NCBI GenBank assembly: GCA_003184365.1 | Contig: NKYR01000098.1 | Location: 97,193 to 161,192, forward strand | Source: Evernia prunastri | Taxonomy: Eukaryota > Ascomycota > Lecanoromycetes > Lecanorales > Parmeliaceae | Length of the DNA stretch: 64,000 nt | Direction of reading: 5' to 3' | Shown here: positions 37,530 to 51,000 of the stretch, piece after piece | How the letters are laid out: each line of letters starts with the position of its first letter | Numbering within the stretch: position 1 is the first letter of the stretch | Translations under genes and position numbers: made by a program | Notes under the pieces: model-generated | Databases searched by the model: none | What the model saw: the letters and a program-made list of their open reading frames with translations, nothing else | Told to the model about the DNA's origin: nothing

Positions 37530-37534
37530 AGCGT

Positions 37535-38455
37535 TAAAGATAAAGACTCGACGAATTATTTTAATAATATTCGACTATAACGATTAATCGATCGATCACT
37601 CGAAGTGTGAGAATTTATAAAAATAAAGCGTAATACTTTTATTAAAATAAGATAATAATAAGAAGACGGAAGACGACTAACACTTTTTATAAACGAGATT
37701 TTAAATCGATAAGATTACGAAAGAATTCAAATTTATTTCTATAAAGAGTCTTAATAAAATCGTCAATTACTTATTAATCGATAAAAACGTATTTAAAATT
37801 AATATTATCATCGACAATTTAAACCCGAACTTAATAATGCTAAATATCGATATGTTTAATATAATTATAATACTAAAAATTCTTTATTAAAGTAATAACA
37901 TTCTAATTATCGTCGAAGAGAATAATTACTTAAAAAATATTATCGATAAAATAAATTTAATTTAAAAGATCTTATAATCAAATTACTTTTTTAATCGTTT
38001 ACGTTTAATTAATTTTTTTTTTGTATAAATAAATAATACGACGATAACTTAACGCTTAAACGATTAATTAATAATTTTATTACTTAAATTAAAGATATAT
38101 TCTAAAATTAATTTACGAATATTATAATTTTTAATTTAATCGAAATCGATATACTTTATTAAATTTATAAACGAACTTTTATAAATAAAATATTAATAAA
38201 TAATAACGCGTAAATAATAAAATATACGTTTAACTATTTAATAATAAATATTAATAAAATTAAAAGAGTATCGCGAAATTATCGAGATGATAAAGATAAT
38301 ATTTAATTTAATATTAAGTATAACGTATATAAGAGAATTAACGATTAATTTATAGATTTTTAATAGCTTTATAAAGACGATATAATCATCGTCGATAGAT
38401 ATTAATCGAGCGCTGATTTTTATAGAAATCGATTAAAATTAAAATTTTTATATAT
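37535..38455. repeat. RIP-mutated AT-rich repeat DNA
   Basis: AT-rich, CpA-depleted DNA without open frames, between the gypsy element and the first LINE copy. Family unknown. Confidence 0.55.
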
Positions 38456-39240
38456 TATTGATTGATTGATTGTTTTATACGCCTATGCTAGCTACTTGAT
38501 GTAAGCTAATGAGGGTAACATTAACGCTGAACCAGCTTTACGGCTGGGCGTTGAAGAAACCTGAGGGCGAACCTCTGGACAAAAACTTCAACTAAACAGT
38601 ACGCTCTCCCTTCTGCTGTGCTCCTTAGGAGCCCTATTACACCACCGCACATCTCTCTACTTCTTTGCGCCGACTCTTCTATTCTCTGACTTTTGTATCT
38701 CTGATCGCCCCCGCCTCTAGAGGCGGGTACGATCGCTTCTTCGTGCGCCCTTTTTGGGCTTAATGGTCTCCTCTACCCCGAGGGGTAGTCTTGACCGTTG
38801 GAGTTGTTCGCTGGCCAACTCGAAGCTGTNCACATATTCACTTGCTAGCTGGATTGCCATCTTAAATAGCCCAAATTTCTGTCCGTCGAGATCCTCGAAC
38901 GATATATTCTTCGCGGTTTCCGCCGCGTCTTTGACCAACTGGCCCATTCTCTTGACGTGGTCACGTCTGTGACCCTTCTCCTTCTGTTTCGTGCCGTCCT
39001 CTGTGGCCCTCGCTGCCTCCTTATTCGATCTCTCCATCCTCTTCATCGCGTCTATACGCGTAGCCAACGCGTGTCCGTCTTGCTCTCCCACATTGTCTTC
39101 GGCATCGCGTTGCCCTCCCTCGACTCCTACCGACTCCTCCTCTTGGTTCTTGGCTGTACTCGTCGTGACCTTCACATTGGAGGTCTCTAGAGCCCCGCAG
39201 GGGCCCTGGTGGGTGTGTTCGCAATTCGTGGTCGCCATCT
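38456..39240 (-). mobile_element. LINE-type retrotransposon copy 1 (Tad1-like), collapsed
   Basis: GC-normal island read on the minus strand. Its 3' end (38456-38829) is shared nearly base for base with 39935-40310 and with 47270-47591, and it closes in a simple tail of about four CAAT units. A single N at 38830 joins this 3' part to an ORF1-like start. The unmutated state inside RIP-mutated DNA shows late insertion. Confidence 0.8.
38717..39238 (-). pseudogene. LINE ORF remains: gag-like N terminus joined to ORF2 C terminus
   Basis: Starts MATTNCEHTHQGPCGALETS, continues as a Lys/Glu/Arg-rich ORF1-like protein and, after the N at 38830, ends SFELASEQLQ...KKGARRSDRTRL. The same C terminus occurs in the ORF2 fragment at 40198, where it follows the RNase-H-side zinc knuckle. 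So the single open frame looks like an artificial or deletion-made fusion of ORF1 and the end of ORF2. Confidence 0.7.
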
Positions 39241-39934
39241 TAATAATATCCAGAACGATATTAAAAATTCTTAATATTCGAAAATCAGCTATTAAAGAGA
39301 TTATATTATCGTTTTAATAATTATCGAGAAATTAATAAAAAACGATTTAAGATATAATTTATCGTTTCTTTAAGTGTCGATAAATAATATCGATATAAAA
39401 GTAGTTTAGACGATACATTATTTATTATTAAACGCGAAATAAAGATAGTATTAGAGAAAAATCGAGAAATATCTTCTCTCGTCTAATTTATCTTAGTTTA
39501 TATTAAATTAAAAAAAATTTCAATTTTGAATCTTTAAAGTAAAAAATAAGTTAAAAGAGCTCGAAATATTTAATTTATTATCGAACTTTATTAATAATTT
39601 CTTCAGTCGTTAATTTTTATTAATTTCGAAGATTCTTAATTTATTAGGATCTTTTCTATTCATTTAATAATTTCGAAGATTTAAAAAAATTCGTCGAGAA
39701 AGAAATCTCTTCGACTTTTTTTATTTCGATCGATTTAATTATAATTCGTATAATTAAAAAGTAAAGAAAAAGTTAATTAAAAATATAAATAGATCTCTAA
39801 GCTTCGTCGATTTATTAATTATTATCTTATTATAATAAATTAATCGAATATCGATCTTATTTTATTAAGATATAAAATCAAAGTTTTTTAATAATCGATT
39901 AAATTATAATCGACGTAATATTAAATTAAAAGAT
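39241..39934. repeat. RIP-mutated AT-rich repeat DNA
   Basis: Spacer between LINE copies 1 and 2, heavily AT-biased, with no frame. Confidence 0.55.
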
Positions 39935-40725
39935 TTGATTGATTGATTGATTGTTTTACACGCCTATGCTAGCTACTTGATGTAAGCTAATGAGGGTAAC
40001 ATTAACGCTGAACCAGCTTTACGGCTGGGCGTTGAAGAAACCTGAGGGCGAACCTCTGGACAAAAACTTCAACTAAACAGTACGCTCTCCCTTCTGCTGT
40101 GCTCCTTAGGAGCCCTATTACACCACCGCACATCTCTCTACTTCTTTGCGCCGACTCTTCTATTCTCTGACTTTTGTATCTCTGATCGCCCCCGCCTCTA
40201 GAGGCGGGTACGATCGCTTCTTCGTGCGCCCTTTTTGGGCTTAATTAATGCAGTTAATGCTTGAGTTTTTATATTAAGTTGGAGTTGTTCGCTGGCCAAC
40301 TCGAAGCTGTTTAACCAGCCGGAGTTAACCATCCACCTTGCCGCTACCCGGATCCCTTTGGTCGTGGTCAGCATTGTCTGGAAGTCCCTGGTACCCGCCT
40401 CCGCAAGTAGCCGTGGTTTATCCTCCCGCGATCTCGGACAGAAGAGGAGGATATGCTTGACATCTTGTCTTCTCCATCCGCACCTGCAGTCGGGGTCGAT
40501 ACCTGGAACCCTTATCCTGTTGAGGAATGCGTTAAGCCCGATTTTGCCGCTTCTCATTTGGACAGCGACCGAGCTCTCAGCCTTCCTCAGCATCTTGTGG
40601 TGGTCGAACCTGCCGTCATATAAGTTCCCTGCCTGGGCAGGGGCTCTCGTTGCGATAGGAATTCTTCGTTGATATTTTTCCCATTTCTTGGATCTCCGTT
40701 CTCGGAACCATTTATATATTATAAT
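39935..40725 (-). mobile_element. LINE-type retrotransposon copy 2, 5'-truncated
   Basis: Minus-strand island of about 790 bp with the same 3' end and CAAT-type tail as copy 1. It retains only the end of ORF2. 5' truncation is normal for target-primed LINE insertion. Compared with copies 1 and 3 the hairpin CTACCCCGAGGGGTAG is replaced by an AT-rich stretch, so copies fall into two subtypes; an RIP-mutated relic of the AT-rich subtype lies near 47078-47110. Confidence 0.82.
40198..40725 (-). pseudogene. LINE ORF2 C-terminal fragment (RNase H side and zinc knuckle)
   Basis: Open frame on the minus strand, entering from AT-rich DNA at about 40725 and ending at 40198. It contains RSGKIGLNAFLNRIRVPG, the knuckle CRCGWRRQDVKHILLFC and the helix GIRVAARWMVNSGWL, all typical of the C terminus of fungal Tad1-like LINE reverse transcriptases. 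It ends KPKKGARRSDRTRL. Confidence 0.85.
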
Positions 40726-43184
40726 ATTCTAAAAATCGCTTAATATAGATGAAATAATCGAGATACAAAATTTTATTAACACGATCTCGAATAACGATGA
40801 TATTTAAATAATAGTTATATAAGTCGAGATCGCTTATTTTAAATTTAATATTAAGCATATTTTTAATGCGTTAAATATTCGAATAAAAGAAATTAATAAT
40901 AAAAATATCGTTTATATAAAGAATTACGATAATATTAATCTTCGAGTTATTAAAGACGTTAAAATCGATATCGATAAAGACTAGATCGATTTCGCTTATA
41001 TATAGTTAAATCAAGATATTATATTATATTCGAGAGAGTTATTTTAAATTATAAACTATTTTATTAAACTTATAAACGCGATTAAGATATATCTTAAAGA
41101 CGAAATTAATAAATTTTTTTATATAAAATTTTTCTTCGACGTTATTATAGAAAAAGCGATTTAATGTTTATTTATTTTAAATTCTAATTCTCGATAATTA
41201 TTAAGATAAAAATTATTTTATAAAATATAAATTTAATTACCGATATAAAGATCTTATTATAATTTAAATTAACGCGTTATTTAAAGTCGCGTATTATTTA
41301 ATAAACTTTATATTATATAACTTTATTATTAAATTCACGTTTAAAAATATATATTTATTTATTTCGAAATGCGATATTCTTTTTAAATAAATCTATTAAT
41401 CTTCAAATATCATTTTTAATTAATAAATTATATTCGTCGATTATATTATCTTTTTATTACTTTTTAAAGAAATTATTAATAACTATTAAAGATTTAGATA
41501 ATTTTAATATATAAAAATAAAAAAATAAAAATAAAAATCTCGAGAAATTAAATTAAAAGTAATTTAATTATAAAGATCGTTATTTATCGTTTTATAAAAT
41601 AAAAATCGATAATATCAAAAATCGAAAATAAGATTATTATCGACGTTAGAGTTATTGTCTTTAGATATCGGCGATATTAACGGTATCGATATAAATATCG
41701 ATTATCTTACGAGTTTAAAGAACTCGATTAACTTATTTAAATTTATAATATCGATAAAAAAAAGTTATTAATAATGAAAAGTGTTAAAGAATTTAACGTG
41801 TTTTTAGATTATTAAATCTTTTAATAATTAAGAATTAAAATAAGATTATAAATTAAATAAAGACTTATTCTTTTCTTTATTTTATATAACTTTATAAATA
41901 TAAATAATACGATTATCTATAACTAATATTCTATAAACATTATTATTTTCGAAATGAATAAAAATGTTTTTTTCGAAATAATTTCAACGTTTCTTTTAAT
42001 TAATAACGAATTTTCGAATTATCGTAAAATCGAAAGTATTTATACGTCTAATATATATTAAATAAAAACGATAATTAATATAAGTTTTATAGAATATAAA
42101 TTTACGCGATCGAATAAAGCTTTAATTACGACAATAATTAATAACGAGTATAAATTCGAATTAATATTTTTAATTTAGATTTATATTTTTAATATTAATA
42201 TTAATAATATTAAAGAGAATCTAATCGAATTATTTAACGATTTTACTTTGCTTAAGATTTTTTAAGATAATAAATTTTTATAAAATATCTTAATCGATAT
42301 GAAAGACGTCGAATTCGAAGTCTTTATACTCGTTATTATAATTAATTTATAAACGTTTAATTTTAATATCGTCGCGTTGATTTTAAGCGTAAAAGCGTTT
42401 AAATATTGAAAAGATATCGTTTTTATTCTTAATAATTTTACTTTTAAAGCGTTTATTTTAATTATTTATAAAGATAATAAAGTATTTAGTATCGTTATAA
42501 TTACGAGAATTAAAAAAATATAGATATTGCTATAAATTAATTTTAAAGATTTTTTTTCAAAACGAATATATAACTTATATAATCTATTACGCGTCTTTTT
42601 GATAACGTACGACATATAAAATTCTTTATAAATAATCTTTTTAATAAAATCGATATTCTTAAATAATTTAATTAATCTTTAAATATTTTATACGAATATA
42701 TTATAAATTAAGAATTTTATTATTAATTTTACGCGATAAGAAATTAGATTTTAAATTAAAAAAAAAGTTAAAATCGATTAATATAAAAATAATATTATCG
42801 ATAAAATTAAATCGCTTTTTATAATTGAGAGCGAAGTATAATGTAACGAATTCAATATTCTATTATTGTAATATAAATATTAATACTAACTTAGCTTTAA
42901 AAGAGATTAATAAAGATTTAAACTAAAGTCAAGCGATAATATCACATTTATCGATTTCGATTTTTATTAAAATAAACTTTTTTTTAAATATCGACGAGTA
43001 TAAGCTATTTTTTAAATATAAAATTAAGCGATACTTTTAAAATATAAAGTGCGTTAATAAAAATTAAATTTTTAAATCTATTATTAATAAAGACGCGAAA
43101 ATAAATTCTATTAATATCAATAAAAAGATGAAAATTCTTGATATTTTTAATAAGATAAATATCGTTATTAAAATTTAAAAAGCG
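40726..43184. repeat. RIP-mutated AT-rich repeat DNA with an internal paralogue
   Basis: Strongly AT-rich, no frame. The part at about 40850-41330 aligns by eye, same strand, with 43960-44440 inside the next element (shared words such as TTTAATGCG and TCGTTTATATA in register), so both derive from one transposon family, which I cannot name. Confidence 0.6.
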
Positions 43185-46100
43185 TGTTGAAATTGTAGAA
43201 TAGAGGATCGCCAAGGCCTCGGCTCGGCTAAAGGCCGGGCCAAGGCCGGCCTTGGCACCGCCCTATGAGCAGTTCTACATAGGTCGCCCTTTGTACCATA
43301 GCACTCTATAGTTAATACAACTAAGTATTCTATCACATAATTTTAACAGATTATAATCTCGGGTTTTTAATGATCTGAGTTTGATCGATATATTCGATTT
43401 CGTAGATCGAGAGTGTCACGATAAGCTATCGTTTGAAAGATTAACTAATAATCGCACTATTTATATCGAATATATAATCTGACGTAAATCTTCGAGTATC
43501 TTGATTGTTAGTTTAATTCGTATCGATATAGTTAAATAGAGATTGTAAATTTTCTTTAAAGACGAGTTTTTAGTCGATAGTGTGCCTGAGATATCGAAAG
43601 ATGCGCTTAACAGTCTTTCAGTGAGTTTTATTTGAATTAAAATTATATCTTAATATTATTGAGATCGCGAATATAATGTCTAATCGAGTGTCTAGCATTA
43701 CGTATATTAATAATTCGACGACTGATTGATACTTAGTGCGAGAGATTTCGAATATTTAAAAGTCTTCGTCGACGACTTAATATCTTTCGAAGTTTATAAA
43801 AGTAGATATATCTTTGAATTCTTATATATTATAATCAATAATGATTTTTTAAATGTAATCTATCTAATCGAGACGAAGAATACGATTAATATAATCTTTG
43901 ATAATTATTATTTTAAGATAGTAAACGTATAATTTCAAATCGATTATTTTAAAGCGCTTATTAAGCTAATCTTTAATGCGCTAAATTTCGACTTTATTGA
44001 CGTCGACGAGAAAAATGTCGTTTATATAGATGATAATAATAATAATGTTATTATTAAAGATTAAATAGTCGATCGCGATAAATTCGAAACTTAGACTCTT
44101 AAGAAACGCGGATAGAGTATTATATTACACTCGAGAAAATTATTATAAATCGTAAAGAGCTTTAATAAGTTTATAAACCTTTTATTTATCGTCTCTTTCG
44201 AAATCTATAAATTAAGTTATATAAATAATCTCTTTCATATTATTATAGAGAAACGTAGTTTTAACGTTTATCTATTTTAATTTTCAGTCGAAAATCGTTA
44301 CTAACGCGAAGATTGTTTTATAGCTTATAAACTTGATTATAGAAATAAAGATTTTATTAAAATCAATGCTTTCGCGCTATTCGAAGCTTTGAATCACTTA
44401 ACGAGTTTTATATCGTATAACTTTATCTAAGAGATTACGCTTAAATTTATAAACTTATTTGTTATTTAAAGCGCGTGTATTCGAAAGTAGATTTATTAAG
44501 ATTTAGATATTATTAATCTTTAGAAAATTTACTTCTTTTTACATAACGAGCTCTCACTTTATTTTATAATATATATTAATTATTACTTTCTTATATATAC
44601 GAGATTTATATAACTCGAAAGCGTTGACTTTAATTAACATTGCGAAAGAATTTAACGAGAGATTCTTATATTTTTTGAGAACTTTATACTATTTAGACTA
44701 TTTCGCTAAAAATTGTCGTTCGATTATAAATTTAATTATAAATCTTATTGACGATGATTACAACGTTTTAGACGCTGAAGATATCGACGTTATAAAAGAT
44801 TTATTAAGCGTGTTATTGCTGAGAATATTAGATGATATAAATTTTTTTGAAGTTAAAGAAGATTAAGATAACGCTTATAAAGACGCTTATTTCATTAAAA
44901 TACGTATAGCGTTAATAAATTCTTTTATGTCTGAAGATATCGAAATCAAAACACTACTGAGAAAGTTATTTATCGCTTCGAAAAAAATTATTCGCTTTCT
45001 TCTTTTAAAGACTCTCTCTTTTAAAATTAATATTAAGACGCTAAAAAACTCACTGATTGTCTTATTAATAACGTTAATACGTCGCTTATTACGACTAATT
45101 AAAAGATTAATATTATTAATTTTCTTGATCTCGACGAAATTTAATTTAAACGAGATGAATTTGAGAGAAATATTGTCGATTTAAGTGATATTAAAATATA
45201 TTTAAATCTTATTATTTGATATTAATATGCGATAAAATCGATTAATTTCATAATTAATTAAGCGACTCTTATGAATATAATTCTTATATTTTATTTAATC
45301 GATATTAAAAAGATAAATCTAATAATAATTAGTTTAATTAATTTTTCGTAGATGAAAAACATCAAATAAATAATCTATAGAGACTTAATAAGACGTTATA
45401 TCTCGTTTAAAAATAGACTGTAAATTGCGAAGATGATTAGACGTTCGAGCGAATTCTAATTAAAAGTTTTAAAATAATACGCTTTCTTTGAATATTACGC
45501 TAATTTTACGTTATAAAATTTAATCGAGACGTTCGAATTTATTATTTATTTGAAGATTATTAGAGATAATATTTTTTTAAATAATGCTTCTAATTAGACG
45601 AAAGACGTATATATTATAACTATTATATTCGATATCGCAGTCGCTACGTAGACGAATATATTTACAGTCGCTATGTTTTATCTAATCCAGAAAGAATTTG
45701 AAGATATAAGTATCGTGAGATCGTTTTTATTAGAGAGTAGATATATAATAAAGCGAAGATTTTTATTATTTAGAAAGATAATTGTATATTTAAAATTATT
45801 ATACGATATGAAAAAGAAACTCTAAATATCGCTGTGAATAAGATTTTTTTTTTAATAATCTAATTTCATATAACGCTTATAAGACTTTACTTTTATGTTA
45901 ATAATGATATATAATTCACACGTATTATCGAGAAGTAAAATAAATAGATTTATTTCAACGTATATTCGAGCGAGTTTTTTTTAGATTTTATAAGTCTAGA
46001 TAATTATAACGAGCGTGTTATATGCGTAAGATTTCTTTATTAATTTAAGAATTTTCGAAAAGATTTAAGAGAAACGATAAGAGAGAACGTTTAGATATGA

Positions 46101-48093
46101 AAAACTTATTATAAATAGTAATGTCTTTATTAATAACTACTAAATAAATAGACGTATCTACTTATATATTTAAAGTATATAGACAATTAAGCTAACGTCT
46201 AAAAATAATATCGTGCTCTTTTATATCGATATCGTCTTTGATAAAATATATAAAATAGTTTTAATCTTCGAGCTATCTCTGAGAAATTAGATTGAAATTA
46301 TTATCAAAAATATATTAAATATTCTTAATAATTATAATACGTTTATCTTTATAATTTTTATATTTAAGCTTAATTCGCTTAAAGTCTATAATTATAATTA
46401 AATTATTAATTTTATTAATCGAACGATGAAATTTGAAAGAGATGAAGATTTTAAATACGAATTAATTGCGAGTAATATATTAAATACACGTTAAATTAAT
46501 AAATTATAAATATAATGATACTGTAGCGATAAACATAGATAAGATATTAATTATAAATTTTTTGACTAAAATCTTATAAATCTTATTTTATAAGAATTGC
46601 GAGTTAATAATAAAATAGATAGCGAAGTCGAAATAATTCGAGACGTTAGTCGTTATAGTTATAGAAGTAGAATTATCGATATACGTTATAAAGCTATACG
46701 TTATTGTCGATTAAATATAAATCACGACAGTTTTCGCGCTGCTTAATTAATGATCGATAACGAATTTATCGCTCTTTTCTTTGAAAAAATTATTATCGTT
46801 ATAATTCTCTTTATCGTCTTTATAATCGTTACAATTATTACGATCTTCTCTAAAATTATTATTATTATAATTATTATTTTTCTTTTCGAAGTGTAAAACG
46901 ATATATTCGAAGTCGTCGTATTAATTCTTATCGTAATGTTTATAATGTTTATAAATTTGAATATAGATATAAAAATTATTAGTATAAGTCTCTTATTGAA
47001 TTTTATACTCGATAACGTTATCGACTGCGATAAGTATAATAACACTTTAAGAATTATAAGCGAAGATTTTATTAATTAATGCAATTAATGCTTAAGTCTT
47101 TATATTAATAATAATCGAATTCGTGAAATTAATTACGTTAATAAATCGTGTGATAATATAATTTAGCGTGAATTTAACGTTATTTTCGATATCGAAGACG
47201 TTATAATTTTATATATACTATTTATAATATTCGTTATAAAGAAATTTAAGATCCGTATAAAACCCCTCGGGGTAGAGGAGACCATTAAGCCCAAAAAGGG
47301 CGCACGAAGAAGCGATCGTACCCGCCTCTAGAGGCGGGGGCGATCAGAGATACAAAAGTCAGAGAATAGAAGAGTCGGCGCAAAGAAGTAGAGAGATGTG
47401 CGGTGGTGTAATAGGGCTCCTAAGGAGCACAGCAGAAGGGAGAGCGTACTGTTTAGTTGAAGTTTTTGTCCAGAGGTTCGCCCTCAGGTTTCTTCAACGC
47501 CCAGCCGTAAAGCTGGTTCAGCGTTAATGTTACCCTCATTAGCTTACATCAAGTAGCTAGCATAGGCGTATAAAACAATCAATCAATCAAATAAGAATAT
47601 ATTATTTCTTTATTTAATGTTTTTACGTAGAGAAGCGATAAAAGTCAATAATTCGTCGCAAAGATATAGTTCTATCTGTCGATATTCTTCGATTATATTT
47701 CGACTTCGATCTCGATTTAATCTTTTATCTTACGTAAGACGTACGAAGTAGAATTTCAATCTTTTAATTTTTAGCGAATTATAATTATTTTAATTTAGAA
47801 GATTATTTTATAGTGAGTATATTCACATTAAAGAGATTGAATTTCAACGTCTATATAGCGAGCAGCTTTATTGCGATGAATATCGAAGTATCTAAAGATA
47901 ATCGATAGCTATAGAGATTTTAGATATACTATAACGATTATCTGAGTAGAGCTCGAACTTATAATCTATCAAAAATAGATGATAGAAACACTTGATTATA
48001 ATTACTATGAAGGTGCTATGATACAAAGTGCGATCGATATTAAGATCGATCTTTAGTCGACTTTGCGGTCTTTTAGGTTCTAGAATTTCAACA
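43185..48093. mobile_element. 4.9-kb segment bounded by inverted repeats (TGTTGAAATT ends)
   Basis: The left end begins TGTTGAAATTGTAGAA and the right end, read in reverse complement, TGTTGAAATTCTAGAA; similarity continues inward for about 200 bases. The left arm is GC-rich and contains the perfect 18-bp palindrome GCCAAGGCCGGCCTTGGC at 43239-43256; the right arm shows the same block after C-to-T and G-to-A change. The interior is RIP-mutated, with only short AT-biased frames (43726, 44624, 44927), and carries a LINE fragment at 47254-47591. It is either a long-TIR DNA transposon or two inverted solo LTRs that start TGTTG. No target duplication is clear. Confidence 0.65.
47254..47591 (+). mobile_element. 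LINE-type retrotransposon copy 3, short 3' fragment
   Basis: Plus-strand copy of the LINE 3' end, about 338 bp, 5'-truncated near the CCCCTCGGGG hairpin and ending ACAATCAATCAATCAA. It is nearly identical to copies 1 and 2 although its surroundings are RIP-mutated. Inserted in the inverted-repeat segment. Confidence 0.85.
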
Positions 48094-51000
48094 AATTTTT
48101 ATATAATTTTATTCTCATCGCGAAAGCGATTAAAAACGTGATTTTAATATTCGTCTTTTTAATTAATTCGAAGATAATAATATCGATAATTATCTCGTTT
48201 ATTGCGTATTAAATAATGACGAAAGATCGAAAAAATCTCGCTTTTATAACGCAAAAGCTCGATTTTTGATTTATAAATAAAGTCGTTAAAAAGGATAATA
48301 AAATACTTATATTTATCTTTGATCTTTTTTATTTAAATAAAATTATTATAAATAAAATCGAGTCGTCGTCTTTTAGAGTGAATACGCGAAGTATATTTAA
48401 TCTACTAAATCTTCTTAATAATATAAATTAAATAAAGTACTAGTATTTTATCGAATATCTTCTTAAATAGATTAATATTATACTTAAATAATTATCGTAT
48501 ATCTTTAATATAATTTAAATAGCGATAATAATAAATTAAAGTCGTAGAATTTAACTTACGCTTTTATCTCTTTTTAGATTTAAATTTTTTATAATTTAGA
48601 ATTTTAAAGTTCGAATTATTAACACGAAAATAAATCGTATTAAACGACGTACTTAAATTAGAGTCGAAGAAGTTATAACTCGAAATAGAGTTAATTATAA
48701 TATTAAATTTATAGCTAAGACTTCGAGAGCGTTTCGTCGATATAAACGAAATAATTAATTTATTGATTAAATTAAACGTGAAATTAATATTAGCGATTAT
48801 TACTATTATTAATTTCGATTTGAAAATAATTGTAGAAATTTAAATTTATTTCGATATCGAAATAGATATAAAGATCTTCTTAAACTTCTTAATCTCGCGA
48901 AGATTATAACGATCTTTTCATATATTAAAGCGAAAGATATTATTATCGATTAATCAGACGATGATATTTTGACGATCGATTCGAATATCGATAAAGTCGA
49001 TAATCTAAACGAGATATTTCGCGCGTATTAGCTTATTTTAAAAGATTAAATTTATTAATAAATTCGAAACGTAAAGAAAATCGTTAATAATTATTCGACG
49101 ATATTTTTCTTTAATATTAAACTTTAATTTAATTTTACTTTTATTAATAGAAACAAGAGAATTATCGATTGTTTTAAAAAGAACGATAATTATCAAGCTT
49201 CGTTAACGAACGATAAATTTTGAAGATTAATCGATTCGCAGTCGCATAAATCGAGATATAAATATTTAATTTTTAACGTTTTAAAATCTCGTCGAATATA
49301 ATATTTATAATATATAGAGTTTACTTCGAAATATAACGCTTCGACTAATTATAATACTTCGAGATATAACACTTAAATTAATTATTCTCGCTATTTTTAC
49401 GAGTTACGAGAAAAATCTTAAATCGTATAACGACGTAAATTTCGTCGATATCGAAATTAACGTTTTCGAATTTCGTTTCGAAATCGTAATATATTAAATT
49501 AATATTTCGAGTTCTTCGCGATTTTTTATTATAACGATTTTTGCGATCGCGATTAATATTACGTCTTTTATTATCGCGCTAAATATAATCGTTATAAGCG
49601 TTATAATATCGATTACGATTTCGTTTTCGTCGCTTCGAATTATTAAAATAATAGAAATTACGTTAATATTATTTATTATATTCGTATTAAATATAATAAA
49701 ATTTACGATACTTTTAATAATATCTAATAATACGTCGAAGAGTTACTACGTCGAAAAAGTTTTTAATTAGATTTATCGATATTTTTATAATAACATAAGT
49801 TTTAAAGCGCGTAGTAATTAATTTAATATTAAATTTTATTTTATTAATAGACGAGTTAATAATCGTTTAAAAAAATCATTAAATTATATATAAGTCGATT
49901 TTTCAGCGACGTTAATAACGTTATAAGTCTAAATATAATATAGAAAGTAATCTTTATATTTTTTATCTAGATCGATATAAAATAAAAAAAATAAGATAGA
50001 GATTATTTAAAATAAGCTTTTTGTAAATAATTCGAATTTCAATAAAAAGTTTCTTGAATTTTTTAAAGACGTTTTTGCAATTATTGAATTTTTATGTTAT
50101 TAAACGTCGAAAACGATCGTTAAGAGAATCGAGTTTTTTTAGTCGATATTTCTATTAAACTGCAATTCAGAGAAAATAGACGTTATTCGAACTTTTATAA
50201 TTATTACAATAATTAATATTAAAAATATTCAAAATCGCATTATAATATATTAAATGCTTGTATTTTTATCTTTCTTATCGAAATTTATAGAAATCTAAAT
50301 TTTTTATCGTTAATATTAATATCGCTAAAATATCTATTAATTGAACTATCGCATTAATTATATTAATAATATTAATCTAAATTTAAATAATATAAAATAG
50401 AAAAATGATATAAGACTCTTTTATATATAATTATAGCTATACGTTAATTAAATATTCGATAATAATTCTCTTTCAAACTTAATATTCTTTCGAAATTTCG
50501 AGTTTCACGATATAAAACGATAGACTCTCTCTCACGAAAACGTTTTTAAAATCTATAATTAATAGGTTTTATAGTGTAATCGAAGAGTTCGATATCGCTA
50601 TAAATTTTCAGGTCGAATTCGTTAATTAAAAATTTAAACGTCGATGAGAGATCTCGTTATGCGACTAACACGTAATTTTCTTAATTTTAGACGATTTAAT
50701 TTCAAGCTTTAAAATCGAAATTATCGAATACTTCGAGATCGTAGTATCGAAGTTTTTTATTATATAAGAAAAAGTCGCGCTTAAAGATACGACGATAATA
50801 ATATTCGCGCTTTTAATCTTCACGAAAGATATAATAACTAACGTTAATTTTTGAATAATTAATAATAATTTAAGAATTTTATAAAAGAATTAAAAAATAA
50901 TTGAAGTCAAATAGAGTATCGAGAGATATATAAAATATAAATTTAGAAATAGCGATAGAGATAAGACGTATAGATCGTTTAACGAATAGAAAATTTCGAA

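Noticed and set aside
46743..47045. Ile/Thr-rich 100-residue frame as a real protein
   Set aside because: Composition follows from AT-biased, RIP-mutated DNA with tracts of ATT/ATA; no start context or family resemblance.
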